Shown piece after piece: positions 19,580 through 28,559 of a stretch of 64,000 bases of DNA (its first letter is position 1; the number at the start of each line of letters is the position of its first letter). The position numbers were made by a program, and so were the translations under genes. Origin of the DNA: Perlucidibaca aquatica (lineage in GTDB: Bacteria; Pseudomonadota; Gammaproteobacteria; Pseudomonadales; Moraxellaceae); NCBI RefSeq assembly GCF_001676655.1, contig NZ_LZDB01000002.1:124001-188000 (forward strand), written 5' to 3'. The notes beneath the pieces were generated by a model. It saw only the letters and a list, made by a program, of their open reading frames with translations. It searched no databases and was not told the DNA's origin.

Positions 19580-20146
19580 ATGAAAATTAATGAAAAACTA
19601 TTTTCAGACCCTTTTAGAAGGCCAGCGCATTCTATGAAAAATAAAATAATGCGTGTAATATGGTCCTGCGTTTACTTTTTTTTGTTCAGACCCTCTCCAA
19701 GATTATTATTTAATTATAGGTCAATGTTGCTTAGATTATTTGGTGCAACTATAGGTCATAGATGTGCAATCTATCCAAAAGCAATCATATGGGCACCTTG
19801 GAACCTTTGTTGTGAAGATGCCGTTGCAATTGCAGACTATGCTGAAATATACAATCCAGCGTTGGTAACATTGAGATCTCACGCTATTGTTTCTCAAGGC
19901 GCATACATATGTACAGCAAGTCATAAGATTAATAGTTCTGACTTTGAGCTATTTTCAAAGCCTGTGATAATTGGTCGTTATGCTTGGGTGTCTGCGCGAG
20001 CATCCGTACTTCCGGGAGTGGTTTGTGAGGATGGTTCTGTACTCGGTCTTGGCGCAGTTACAAGCAAGAATTTGATGGCCTGGACTGTCTATGTGGGAAA
20101 TCCATGCCGCAAGGTTAGTGATCGCAAGAAAACAAATTTTTTATAA
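19580..20146 (+). CDS. WcaF-like O-acetyltransferase
   Basis: 188-residue left-handed beta-helix acyltransferase. The pattern RLFGATIGHRCAIYPKAIIWAP and AIVSQGAYICTASHKI matches the WcaF family of colanic acid acetyltransferases, and the C-terminal VYVGNPCRKV is the family ending. The His in TASHK is the likely catalytic base. It is a clear paralogue of the next gene (same residue spacing throughout), suggesting tandem duplication and divergence or separate acceptor sugars. Confidence 0.87.
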   Translation: MKINEKLFSDPFRRPAHSMKNKIMRVIWSCVYFFLFRPSPRLLFNYRSMLLRLFGATIGHRCAIYPKAIIWAPWNLCCEDAVAIADYAEIYNPALVTLRSHAIVSQGAYICTASHKINSSDFELFSKPVIIGRYAWVSARASVLPGVVCEDGSVLGLGAVTSKNLMAWTVYVGNPCRKVSDRKKTNFL

Positions 20147-20157
20147 GGGCGATTAAC

Positions 20158-20688
20158 ATGAATCGTGTTGCAGCAAAGTCACCATACAGTTTTTCCGAAA
20201 AACTTAAGATGGCTCTATGGTGGTTTTCTGAGGCAATTTTTTTCAGACCCTCGCTTCACAAGATGAACTTTTGGCGTTGTTTTATCTTACGTTTGTTCGG
20301 TGCTCATGTTGGGAAAAATACATTTATAAACTCTAAAGCAAAAATCTGGTTCCCATGGAATCTCAGTATTGGCGATAACTCTGGGATTGGTTTCGATGCC
20401 TTAATATATAATCTCGATCTAGTAACTATTGGAGATTGGGCAACAATATCTCAGCGTGCCCATATTAATACAGGATCACATGATTATAATAATCCAGAGT
20501 TCACTTTGCTGACTCGACCTGTTAAAATTGGTGATGGTGTTTTTGTTGGCGCTGACACATATATTGGATGGGGTACTAAAATAGGTGAGCGTGCTGTTAT
20601 TGGTGCCAGAAGTGTGGTGATTTCCGATATTCCAGAAAGGGTTGTTGCAGTTGGGCATCCTTGCAAAGTAATTAGAGAGCTCGATTAA
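20158..20688 (+). CDS. WcaF-like O-acetyltransferase (second copy)
   Basis: 176 residues, paralogous to the preceding gene: FILRLFGAHVGKNTFINSKAKIW, then TISQRAHINTGSHDYN and a VAVGHPCKVI ending. The His in GSHDY is the likely catalytic base. Colanic-acid-type polymers carry acetyl groups on fucose, and two tandem WcaF homologues would fit two acetylation sites, but this is inference. It begins 11 bp after the upstream gene and ends one base before the next ATG. Confidence 0.87.
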   Translation: MNRVAAKSPYSFSEKLKMALWWFSEAIFFRPSLHKMNFWRCFILRLFGAHVGKNTFINSKAKIWFPWNLSIGDNSGIGFDALIYNLDLVTIGDWATISQRAHINTGSHDYNNPEFTLLTRPVKIGDGVFVGADTYIGWGTKIGERAVIGARSVVISDIPERVVAVGHPCKVIRELD

Positions 20689-20689
20689 T

Positions 20690-21520
20690 ATGTCCGCTTT
20701 GAAGTTTTCGGTGATTGTCCTGACTCGTAATGAGGAGCAGGATTTGCCCGGTTGCCTTGAAAGCCTAAAGTGGTGTGATGACATACATGTCTTTGACTCG
20801 TTGAGTGATGACCTGACCGTTGAAATTGCACGTGCCCATGGTGCCCATGTAACACAACGGGCCTTCGATAATTGGTCGTCGCACCAGAATTGGGGCTTAC
20901 GGAACATACCCTTCAAGTACGAGTGGGTTTACTACTCTGACGCGGATGAGCGGGTGACACCCGAACTTGCGCAGGCCATGGCAGATTTTGTTGCCTCACA
21001 ACCTAGCGCAGTGGCGTGTCGCGTTCGACGCAGGGACTACTACATGGGTACTTGGCTGAAACATGTTAGTGCTTCGCCCTTTAATATTCGCTTATTTAAG
21101 CCAAATTTTATACGCTACGAACGATTGACTAATCCGGTTACTATTGTCGAAGGTGAGGTGGCGGACCTTCCCCAGCATTTTGACCACTTCCCTTTCAGTA
21201 AGGGCATGACGCACTGGATCAATAAGCATAATAACTATAGTACCTTCGAGGCGCGCCAGATCATTGCAAACCAAGATAACGGTAACGATTTCAGTGTCCT
21301 GAAAGCTTTTCTCTCCAGCGACAGGAGCGTTCGGCGCTACAATCAGAAAGAGCTCTATTACCGAATGCCTCTCCGACCCGTGATCATGTTTATCGCCATG
21401 TATGTGCTGCGTTTCGGTTTTCTGGATGGGCGTGCAGGATTTTCATATTCATTGCTAAGAGCAATTTACGAGTATTTTATTGTCTTGAAAGTTAAAGAAA
21501 TTCGAAAAAACCGTGAATAA
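20690..21520 (+). CDS. Glycosyltransferase family 2, WaaE/LgtF-like
   Basis: 276 residues. The opening KFSVIVLTRNEEQDLPGCL, the DSLSDDLTVEIA segment and YYSDADERVTPELAQAM are characteristic of the WaaE/KdtX/LgtF group of GT2 enzymes, which often transfer glucose to core or exopolysaccharide acceptors. The DxD is in SDADE. A basic C-terminal amphipathic region suggests membrane association. GC content rises here compared with the genes before it, so the low-GC cassette ends around its start. Confidence 0.87.
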   Translation: MSALKFSVIVLTRNEEQDLPGCLESLKWCDDIHVFDSLSDDLTVEIARAHGAHVTQRAFDNWSSHQNWGLRNIPFKYEWVYYSDADERVTPELAQAMADFVASQPSAVACRVRRRDYYMGTWLKHVSASPFNIRLFKPNFIRYERLTNPVTIVEGEVADLPQHFDHFPFSKGMTHWINKHNNYSTFEARQIIANQDNGNDFSVLKAFLSSDRSVRRYNQKELYYRMPLRPVIMFIAMYVLRFGFLDGRAGFSYSLLRAIYEYFIVLKVKEIRKNRE

Positions 21521-21597
21521 CATAGCTATTAATTTCTCGCACAAATTTATGCCCATATTTTTCGGAATATATTTTAAGTATTATTATCTGTTATTTT

Positions 21598-22500
21598 ATA
21601 TTTTTTTGCCGGGTATCATGCAGGAGTCATTTCTGCTATTTTTGATTAAATCAAAAATCGGGTTTGTAAGAATCTGATTACGTGCATACATAACGACCTC
21701 TTCTATCAAACCGCTGTGCAAACTTTTTTGTTCCCATTGAAAAGCTGGATGTCGTTATTTTAGCTGCTGCCATATGTGAAAAAATCATCATGATGAATTG
21801 TATTATCTTCCATGAAGCATATAAGGGTTATTGTGCAAATGTTGTTTTTCTTGGGCGCTTCTTGCTTTTATCCAAACCGAGCCCCGCAGCTCACGTCGGA
21901 AAGCTGCCTGCTTACCTACACGCTGGGGTCCATTAACGAGCTTAATGCCGTCGCCAAAGTCGTCGGCATTAAACTATACGAAAGCTATAATCGCCACTAC
22001 GGCATTGACCATTGCAGTGTGATATCAACCTGTATAGTCCGAACGATAACTTTCACCCGACCAACAGTCATGTGGTATCGGCCATGATTTTCCATTCCCA
22101 CGAGGCTATTCATAACGGGTTTGAAGGAGTTGTGGTGCGGGCCAGCGGTTCGCCCATGTGCGTATCTCTGCATGTGGGGAACATGGCTGGGGTTTCGCAG
22201 TTTGAGCTCGAGCTCTACCGCGAAATCTATCTACAGAATACTCTGCCCATGCTTTCACACATCAATGTGAGCATTGGCACTTACGTAAGTATTCGACAAG
22301 TGTGCGAGTCAGTTGCTGAAGTCAGCAGTTTCAAAAGCAGTTTGTTGTTTGACACCACTAATCTCTATTGCATGTTACGTAAGCTCATGGAGATTAGCAC
22401 CCTGGCCGCGATGGGCTGGCGTGCTCGCATTCAGCTACGTGAATGTATGACCGATGCCTACCGTTGGTTTCCGGAAAGTGCCAAAGAGGTACGTGCATGA
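21598..22500 (+). pseudogene. Decayed GDP-L-fucose synthase (fcl/wcaG) pseudogene
   Basis: Aligns almost end to end with the intact fcl at 29679-30656. From 21598 the frame reads IFFAGYHAGVISAIFD then a stop where the intact gene has Gln; later KNLITCIH matches NNLITRTH. It contains a deletion after the AAA of VVILAAA, a one-base insertion near 21845, and a 4-bp deletion near 22026 ([10 protein letters not shown] region), then stays open to 22500. The catalytic Tyr codon is Asn (NAVAK instead of YAVAK). The last codons overlap the wcaI-like start as ATGA, so the ancestral order was fcl-wcaI. The first half has drifted to AT-rich composition. Confidence 0.9.
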
Positions 22501-23726
22501 GGGTCCTGGTGTATGGCATTAATCACGCGCCCGAACTCACGGGTATTGGTAAATACAGTGGTGAAATGACCGCTTGGCTGGCGCAACAAGGTCATGAAGT
22601 TACTGCAGTCACTGCGCCGCCGTACTACCCTGACTGGCAGTTGCGACAGGGATATTCGCGTTGGCGTATCACCCGTGCGGTAGAGCAGGGCGTCACAGTT
22701 TACCGTTGTCCGCTTTATGTGCCACGCCAACCTTCCGCTCTTAAACGCATGCTGCACTTGCTCAGTTTCTCACTCACCTCTACGTTTGCCTTGCTTTGTC
22801 TGTTGCGTTGGCGCCCCCAGTTGGTGGTGTTTGTAGTGCCCACGCTCTTTTGTGCTCTGCAGGCTTTACTTTATGCACGACTGACCGGTGCTCGCGTCGT
22901 GCTGCATGTACAAGATTATGAAGTAGATGCCTTGTTTGGGTTGGGCATGGCTAAAGCGGGTCTTCTGGCTAGATTTGCTTACGGCTGTGAGCGCTGGCTT
23001 ATGCGGCGCTTTAATCGAGTCTCTACCATTTCCACCGGTATGCTGCAGCGTGCCCGCCATAAAGGTGTACCGGGAAGCCGACTGATGTTTTTCCCAAACT
23101 GGTCTGAAGTAGTTCGATTTCAAGGTGTAGCACGCAGTTCGGATTTACTGCGGCGTTTAGGCGTGAACCCGTCCCATCGCGTGGTGCTGTATGCTGGCAA
23201 CATGGGTGAAAAACAGGGTTTGGAGCAAGTGCTTGAGGCGGCATTGCGCCTCCAGAGCGAATCCATGCTCTCTTTTTTGATGGTGGGTGAGGGTAGCGGT
23301 CGCGAGCGCTTGCAGGATTTGGCGCAAGGGCTACCCAACGTGATTTTTGCACCCCTGCAACCTTATGAAGTGTTACCCGCGCTGCTGGCTTCTGCCGATG
23401 TGCATTTGGTGGTGCAGAAACGAGGTGCGGCTGATGCCGTGTTGCCCTCCAAACTTACCAATATTCTTGCGGTAGGCGGCAATGCTGTCATAACCGCCGA
23501 TTCTGACACCACGTTAAGCCAGCTCTGCCAAGATCATCCCGGTCTAGCCGTCTGTGTTGAGCCCGAGTCGGTCACGGCGCTTGCGCAGGGTATTCAGATG
23601 GCATTAGCCATGCCAACAGTCAATCATGCCGCTAGAAAGTATGCCCAACAGCACCTCGATAAGGATGCCGTGCTGAATCGTTTTATACATGAAGTAATGA
23701 GGCCTATGGCCAAGGATGCAGCATGA
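22497..23726 (+). CDS. wcaI: WcaI-like colanic acid glycosyltransferase
   Basis: GT4 family glycosyltransferase of 409 residues. The N-terminus MRVLVYGINHAPELTGIGKY and TAPPYYPDW are WcaI hallmarks, and the C-terminal LPSKLTNILAVGG replaces the usual E-x7-E region as in WcaI. The ATG at 22497 overlaps the fcl pseudogene stop (ATGA); an earlier in-frame ATG at 22443 lies within the pseudogene and is not credible. In E. coli the order is gmd-fcl-gmm-wcaI, so this gene probably once followed an intact gmd-fcl pair. Ends overlapping the next start (ATGA). Confidence 0.88.
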   Translation: MRVLVYGINHAPELTGIGKYSGEMTAWLAQQGHEVTAVTAPPYYPDWQLRQGYSRWRITRAVEQGVTVYRCPLYVPRQPSALKRMLHLLSFSLTSTFALLCLLRWRPQLVVFVVPTLFCALQALLYARLTGARVVLHVQDYEVDALFGLGMAKAGLLARFAYGCERWLMRRFNRVSTISTGMLQRARHKGVPGSRLMFFPNWSEVVRFQGVARSSDLLRRLGVNPSHRVVLYAGNMGEKQGLEQVLEAALRLQSESMLSFLMVGEGSGRERLQDLAQGLPNVIFAPLQPYEVLPALLASADVHLVVQKRGAADAVLPSKLTNILAVGGNAVITADSDTTLSQLCQDHPGLAVCVEPESVTALAQGIQMALAMPTVNHAARKYAQQHLDKDAVLNRFIHEVMRPMAKDAA

Positions 23727-24919
23727 AGATTTTACAGGTGATTTCTACCGTAGACCTAAAAGCTGGTGGTCCCATTGAGGGCATGATTCAGCAAGGCCTT
23801 GAAATGCAGCGGTTGGGTCATGAAGTGCATGCACTTACCCTCGATATCCCTGGGTTGTCGTTGGACCCTCGCTTGGAAGCCCGTTCGGTTATATTTTTGG
23901 GGCCTTCACAGTTAAATTATGGTTTCAACATTCGCCTAGAGCCGTGGCTGATTGAGCACGGTGCTTCTTACGATGTGGTGATTGTGCATGGTATGTGGCA
24001 ATACCATGGCCTAGCGGTCCGCAATGCGGCTGCTGTAGCGGGCTTTCCCTACGTAATTTTTTTACATGGCATGCTTGATCCCTGGTTTAAGCACGCCTAT
24101 CCGTTAAAGCATGCAAAAAAGTGGCTGTATTGGGCCTGGGCTGAATACCGTGTGCTGCGCGACGCGAGTTTGGTGCTGTTCACTACTCAAGAAGAGTTGC
24201 TGTTGGCGCGCCAATCGTTCTGGCTGTACAGAGCGCGCGAACGGTTGGTGGGGTATGGCATTCGAGATCGAGCTATTCCACGGGGGCAGGCCGCCTCGGC
24301 ATTTTTGCAACAATTTCCTGCCTTGCAAGGTAAGCGTTGCTTACTGTACTTGTCTCGTATACACCCTAAGAAAGGCTGCGACTTGCTGATTCAGGCGTTG
24401 CCTGCAGTTCTTCAGCATGACCCTGCGCTACACTTGATTATGGCCGGGCCCGATTCTGCTGGCTGGGTAGCCGAGCTGCAGGACATGGCCGAAAAGGTGG
24501 GTGTGGCGAATCACGTCACGTTTACGGGCATGCTCACCGGTGATGTGAAATGGGGTGCTTACGATATTGCGGATGCCTTTGTGCTGCCATCACACCAAGA
24601 AAATTTCGGCATTGTGGTTGCCGAGGCACTGGCTTCGGGTTTGCCCGTGTTAACCACGCATCAAGTCAATATCTGGCGCGAAATTGAGGCAGCAGGGGCA
24701 GGGGTTATTTGCCCAGACACGCTCGAGGGCACGGTTATTGCTCTTGAGCAATGGCTGCTCATGCCCACGGATGCCCAGCAGCGGATGCGCGAACATGCGG
24801 TTGCTTGTTTCCACAAGCATTTCGAGATTGTGCAAGTCACGGGCAATTTGATTAACGCATTAAGCGATGTCGCCGAGGGAGTGGTGCCAGACCATACGTT
24901 TCAGGGATCCTTCTTTTGA
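23723..24919 (+). CDS. Glycosyltransferase family 4
   Basis: 398-residue GT-B enzyme. N-terminal KILQVISTVDLKAGGPIEG is the donor-side glycine loop, HGMWQYHG and FLHGMLDPWFK are typical of a GT4 subgroup found in exopolysaccharide clusters, and the C-terminal domain has YLSRIHPKKG and the E-x7-E region HQENFGIVVAEALASG. It is translationally coupled to the wcaI-like gene upstream (ATGA). GC-rich like its neighbours on the left, so probably belongs to the older backbone. Sugar specificity is unknown. Confidence 0.9.
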   Translation: MKILQVISTVDLKAGGPIEGMIQQGLEMQRLGHEVHALTLDIPGLSLDPRLEARSVIFLGPSQLNYGFNIRLEPWLIEHGASYDVVIVHGMWQYHGLAVRNAAAVAGFPYVIFLHGMLDPWFKHAYPLKHAKKWLYWAWAEYRVLRDASLVLFTTQEELLLARQSFWLYRARERLVGYGIRDRAIPRGQAASAFLQQFPALQGKRCLLYLSRIHPKKGCDLLIQALPAVLQHDPALHLIMAGPDSAGWVAELQDMAEKVGVANHVTFTGMLTGDVKWGAYDIADAFVLPSHQENFGIVVAEALASGLPVLTTHQVNIWREIEAAGAGVICPDTLEGTVIALEQWLLMPTDAQQRMREHAVACFHKHFEIVQVTGNLINALSDVAEGVVPDHTFQGSFF

Positions 24920-25296
24920 TTTTTCAGGCGCCTGAAGTTATGCATGCTTTTCGTCGTTGGGGTATCACGTTCGTCAATCTCGGAGCGTTAATCGCCATCG
25001 CCGGTATTGATGTGTGGGCTGGGCAGCAGGTTTCCTTGTGGGTGCTTTATGTCTTGCCTGTCCTGGCAACGACTTGGCGCTTAGGTCTTGGTCCTGGTGT
25101 CTTATTTTCGTTCTTTGCGATTGGGCTGAGCTTCGCAGTCGGCTGCCTATTTGGTCACCCATTTGCTGGGTTGTCTTTTTTTGTGATTGCCAGTTTATCT
25201 CGGAGCGTAATTTTGCTTTTGTTGGTTTGGCTGGTGTCTCGACTCAGAGAGAAAGAAGTCGTACGGGTGCATGTGGGGCGTATTAATTTTGATTGA
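24916..25296 (+). CDS. Small four-helix membrane protein, unknown function
   Basis: Up to 126 residues with four hydrophobic helices and a basic C-terminal end. The second helix pattern LWVLYVLPVLATTWRLGLG resembles the membrane input module found in front of many histidine kinases and GGDEF proteins, but no output domain follows; the frame stops after REKEVVRVHVG. The first possible start is a TTG overlapping the upstream stop; an ATG at 24940 gives 118 residues and is equally likely. It could be a truncated sensor or an independent membrane protein. No function is assigned. Confidence 0.6.
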   Translation: MIFQAPEVMHAFRRWGITFVNLGALIAIAGIDVWAGQQVSLWVLYVLPVLATTWRLGLGPGVLFSFFAIGLSFAVGCLFGHPFAGLSFFVIASLSRSVILLLLVWLVSRLREKEVVRVHVGRINFD

Positions 25297-25311
25297 TCTC
25301 TACGTTATTGC

Positions 25312-26082
25312 ATGTATCTTTATGGCCCCAAGATGATTGAGCGGGAAGTCTTGCCGTATAAAAATCGGCTTTCTGGACATATTGAGCAGTATATTAGCGC
25401 TGTTATCGATAATCCAAAAGTTCGCTATGATGAGTTTTCGAAACTATCTGCTGTGGCAGATTTAGTGTTTCCAAAAAATATTTTGGAGTTTTCTGCTGAA
25501 GGCCGAATGTTGGAGTATTTTTATTCCCATGCATTAATTCACAGGGCTGATCTCTTAGATATGACCAAGACAGGCCAGTCAGCCGTGATTGGCACTACTT
25601 GGGATATGATGAATTTAAAGTCTTTGCAATATGATGCCGTTCTTTCTATTGTGCCTATTCATCATGCAACAGATACTGAAAAGATGAGTTATCTTAAAGG
25701 GGCTTTTCGAGTCCTGCGTCCTGGTGGTGTTTTGGCATTCGCTGAAGTAGAAGAGGGTTCTCCGGTGCATGCCTTTCTTGATGGTTTCGTTAATCAGTAT
25801 TCCAGAGCGGGTCATATCGGTGCATATCTTAAAGCGTCATTCACACAAAAAATGTGTTCAGCAGGTTTTGAGGATGTTACTACGGTATTAAAACCTGTGG
25901 TTTGGCATTTTCTTAATGAAGAAGACATGTGCGCTTTTATGATAAAGTTGTTTGCGCTGGATTCACCGCCACAGAACACACTTCTCCATGTGTTGCAAAC
26001 GCAATTAGGCTTGAGTCAAGATATCCATGGCATTCATTTGAACTGGCCGCTACGTTATTTTCGAGGGGTCGTTCCATGTTGA
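25312..26082 (+). CDS. Class I SAM-dependent methyltransferase
   Basis: 256 residues. A Methyltransf_11-like core is visible: NILEFSAEGRMLEYF in place of motif I, YDAVLSIVPIHH as motif IV, and LKGAFRVLRPGGVLAFAEVEE as the post-motif, typical of small-molecule methyltransferases. Motif I is atypical since the GxGxG is replaced by SAEGR. ATG at 25333 is an alternative start seven codons downstream. AT-rich composition. Probably methylates a sugar or lipid intermediate, but the substrate is unknown. The stop overlaps the start of the next gene by 7 bp. Confidence 0.75.
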   Translation: MYLYGPKMIEREVLPYKNRLSGHIEQYISAVIDNPKVRYDEFSKLSAVADLVFPKNILEFSAEGRMLEYFYSHALIHRADLLDMTKTGQSAVIGTTWDMMNLKSLQYDAVLSIVPIHHATDTEKMSYLKGAFRVLRPGGVLAFAEVEEGSPVHAFLDGFVNQYSRAGHIGAYLKASFTQKMCSAGFEDVTTVLKPVVWHFLNEEDMCAFMIKLFALDSPPQNTLLHVLQTQLGLSQDIHGIHLNWPLRYFRGVVPC

Positions 26083-26969
26083 GGCCACTCTTTGCATTTG
26101 CAGATCTCTTAGCCCGCTACTTGACGTTTAGACTACTGTCTCATCGGGCTCTTGAACCATTGGGGCGTAGATTTATTTTTATTTATGCATATTTACGTTT
26201 TATTTGGGTGCATCGTCGAGTCCCTCGAGATAAGCGGGATCATTTTAATGATTTTTTATTTCGTGTAAGAGTCAGTGGTGTTTTGCGCGAACCATTACGA
26301 AAAGCGATTACGGATAAAATACTTGCAAAAGAGTATATTGCTCAGAGGTTAGGCCCAAATTATACAGTTCCAACAGTGGTAGTACTTGACACAGATGAGG
26401 AAGTTAGAAATTACCATTCCAATTGTTTTCCACTAGTTTTCAAGCCATCACATTCTTCAGGCCGCATACTAATTGTGAACAATATCAATGAGTATTATGC
26501 AAAATTAAAATATTTGTCTGACTGGCTTAAGCATGATTATTTTTTTCAGTCACTCGAAGAGAATTATCGCGGTTTAGTTGGTCGAATATTAGCGGAGCCT
26601 TTTATTTCCGCAGAATTTTTTCTTGAGGGCTCTATTCACTGCCGACAAGGTATGCCCAAAATAGTAACTTTTATTGATCGCTTCAATCCATCCAAAAGTC
26701 GGGAGTCGTTTGATGTTAATTTTCAAGCACTCAATGTGGCATTGGGTTGTCCTTATCAACCGTTAGCATTAGATCGACCTGTTTTTTGGCAGGATTTACT
26801 GAATGCTGCCACCAAACTGGCACATGATTTTGCTTATATTCGTATTGATTTCTATGCAAGTCGCGATGCTTTTTTAATAGGTGAGCTGACAAATTTACCC
26901 GCTGGAAGCTACGGTCGCTTTAGCTCACTCGATGGCGCTGATCGTTTTTCTGCGGCATTTTTTAATTGA
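26076..26969 (+). CDS. TupA-like ATP-grasp protein
   Basis: 297 residues. Arrangement matches the TupA-like ATP-grasp family: KAITDKILAKEYIAQRLG, then the ATP-binding lysine region FPLVFKPSHSSGRILIV, AEPFISAEFF, and YIRIDFYASRDAFLIGELTNLP with the metal-binding acidic residues. Members occur in exopolysaccharide and teichuronopeptide loci and may attach amino acids to polysaccharide. The ATG at 26076 has GAGGGG about 8 bp upstream; the frame is open further up but that would be inside the methyltransferase gene. A role in modifying the polymer with an amino acid is inferred only. Confidence 0.78.
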   Translation: MLRPLFAFADLLARYLTFRLLSHRALEPLGRRFIFIYAYLRFIWVHRRVPRDKRDHFNDFLFRVRVSGVLREPLRKAITDKILAKEYIAQRLGPNYTVPTVVVLDTDEEVRNYHSNCFPLVFKPSHSSGRILIVNNINEYYAKLKYLSDWLKHDYFFQSLEENYRGLVGRILAEPFISAEFFLEGSIHCRQGMPKIVTFIDRFNPSKSRESFDVNFQALNVALGCPYQPLALDRPVFWQDLLNAATKLAHDFAYIRIDFYASRDAFLIGELTNLPAGSYGRFSSLDGADRFSAAFFN

Positions 26970-27352
26970 TAATATTTTCTTTGCGTTTATATCAGAATTT
27001 CCGCTATAAAATTTGTTTGCTATCTAGTGCCTTTGCATGTGTGTTCTTAGTAATAACTATTTTTGCGTTATCACCTCAGCCTCTCACGGTTCAGACCCTC
27101 CCGAACCAAGATAAATGGGAGCACATACTGGCGTTTGCCGTGCTCCAAGCCCTTGCCTCGCTTCTCTTTCGTGCACATGTGCTTCCCGTCGCCGGTATGC
27201 TCGTCACCTATGCGGGAAGCATTGAGCTGATTCAGTCAACCATGCCAGGGCGAACCGGCTCTTGGGCGGATTGGGGGGCAGGCGTGGTGGGAATTCTACT
27301 GGCACTATTAGTGCACATAGGCATTACGCGATACAGGGCAGGTCTGAAATGA
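26966..27352 (+). CDS. VanZ-like membrane protein
   Basis: 128 residues with about four TM helices. The VanZ-family pattern is visible: [18 protein letters not shown], then [22 protein letters not shown] and a final helix. The only available start is TTG at 26966, overlapping the previous stop (TTGA). VanZ-like proteins are often found in polysaccharide clusters of gamma-proteobacteria, including colanic-acid-like loci; molecular role is unknown. The stop overlaps the ugd start (ATGA). Confidence 0.8.
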   Translation: MIIFSLRLYQNFRYKICLLSSAFACVFLVITIFALSPQPLTVQTLPNQDKWEHILAFAVLQALASLLFRAHVLPVAGMLVTYAGSIELIQSTMPGRTGSWADWGAGVVGILLALLVHIGITRYRAGLK

Positions 27353-28521
27353 TGATGAAGATTGCGGTCGTCGGTACCGGCTATGTCGGTTTATCGAATG
27401 CTTTGTTGTTGGCGCAACACCATGAGGTGGTGGCGCTGGATGTGGTTCCCGAGCGGGTAGCCAGTTTGAATCGTCGCGAGTCCCCGTTGGCCGACCCCGA
27501 CATGCCCGGCTTCCTCGCCAACCCTCGCTTACATTTTCGCGCCACGCTAGACCCTCGTGAGGCATACAACAGCGCGCGCTTCGTGATCATTGCAACCCCT
27601 ACCGATTACGACCCAGTAACGCTTAGCTTCAATACCCGTACCGTTGAAGGGGTGGTGGCCGATGTGCTGGCTCATAACCCATCGGCCATCATGGTGATTA
27701 AGTCCACCGTGCCCGTGGGATTTACGGCCAGCCTACGTCAACGTCACCCCGAGGCCGCTATCTTGTTTTCGCCCGAGTTTCTGCGCGAAGGCAAAGCGCT
27801 GCACGATAACCTGTACCCGTCGCGCATCATTGTAGGGGAGCGTTCGGCACGAGCCGAGGAGTTTGCGGCCTTGTTACGTACCGCCTCGCGGAATTCGGAT
27901 GTGCCAGTACTCTTCACGGACGCCACCGAGGCCGAAGCGATTAAGCTGTTTGCCAATACCTATTTAGCCATGCGCGTGGCCTACTTCAACGAGCTCGATT
28001 CCTACGCCATGACGCATGGCCTAGACAGTCGGCAGATCATTGAAGGCGTGGGGTTGGATGCGCGCATTGGCATGCACTACAACAACCCGTCCTTTGGTTA
28101 TGGCGGTTATTGCCTGCCGAAAGACACCAAGCAACTGCTAGCCAATTTTCAAGAAGTGCCCAGCAACCTGATTCAAGCCATTGTGGATGCCAACCGGACC
28201 CGCAAGGATGTGATTGCCGAGGCTGTGCTGGCTCGTCAGCCTCGCGTGGTGGGCATTTACCGCTTGGTCATGAAAGCGGGCTCGGATAATTTTCGGGCCT
28301 CTGCCATTCAGGGCATCATGAAGCGCATAAAAGCCAAAGGGGTTGAAGTCATTTTGTTTGAGCCCGCCTTGAATGAGCCAACTTTCTTTAACTCCCGTGT
28401 GATCACTGACTTGCAGGCCTTCAAGGCCGAGGCCGATGTAATTGTGGCTAACCGTTGTACCTCGGAGCTTGCCGATGTCACGGCCAAAGTGTTTACCCGT
28501 GACTTGTTTGGTCATGACTAA
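27349..28521 (+). CDS. ugd: UDP-glucose 6-dehydrogenase
   Basis: Oxidises UDP-glucose to UDP-glucuronate with two NAD+. The 390-residue protein belongs to the short E. coli-like Ugd group. Rossmann motif GTGYVGLS is near residue 8, the sugar-domain lysine is in [20 protein letters not shown], and the catalytic cysteine is in [16 protein letters not shown]. Three consecutive ATG codons (27349, 27352, 27355) could start it; 27349 overlaps the VanZ-like stop. This is the intact Ugd of the window; the second paralogue at 37459 lacks key residues. Confidence 0.96.
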   Translation: MMMKIAVVGTGYVGLSNALLLAQHHEVVALDVVPERVASLNRRESPLADPDMPGFLANPRLHFRATLDPREAYNSARFVIIATPTDYDPVTLSFNTRTVEGVVADVLAHNPSAIMVIKSTVPVGFTASLRQRHPEAAILFSPEFLREGKALHDNLYPSRIIVGERSARAEEFAALLRTASRNSDVPVLFTDATEAEAIKLFANTYLAMRVAYFNELDSYAMTHGLDSRQIIEGVGLDARIGMHYNNPSFGYGGYCLPKDTKQLLANFQEVPSNLIQAIVDANRTRKDVIAEAVLARQPRVVGIYRLVMKAGSDNFRASAIQGIMKRIKAKGVEVILFEPALNEPTFFNSRVITDLQAFKAEADVIVANRCTSELADVTAKVFTRDLFGHD

Positions 28522-28559
28522 ATCCCCCTCCCTCTTATTAAGACCCTGAGTACCCCTAG

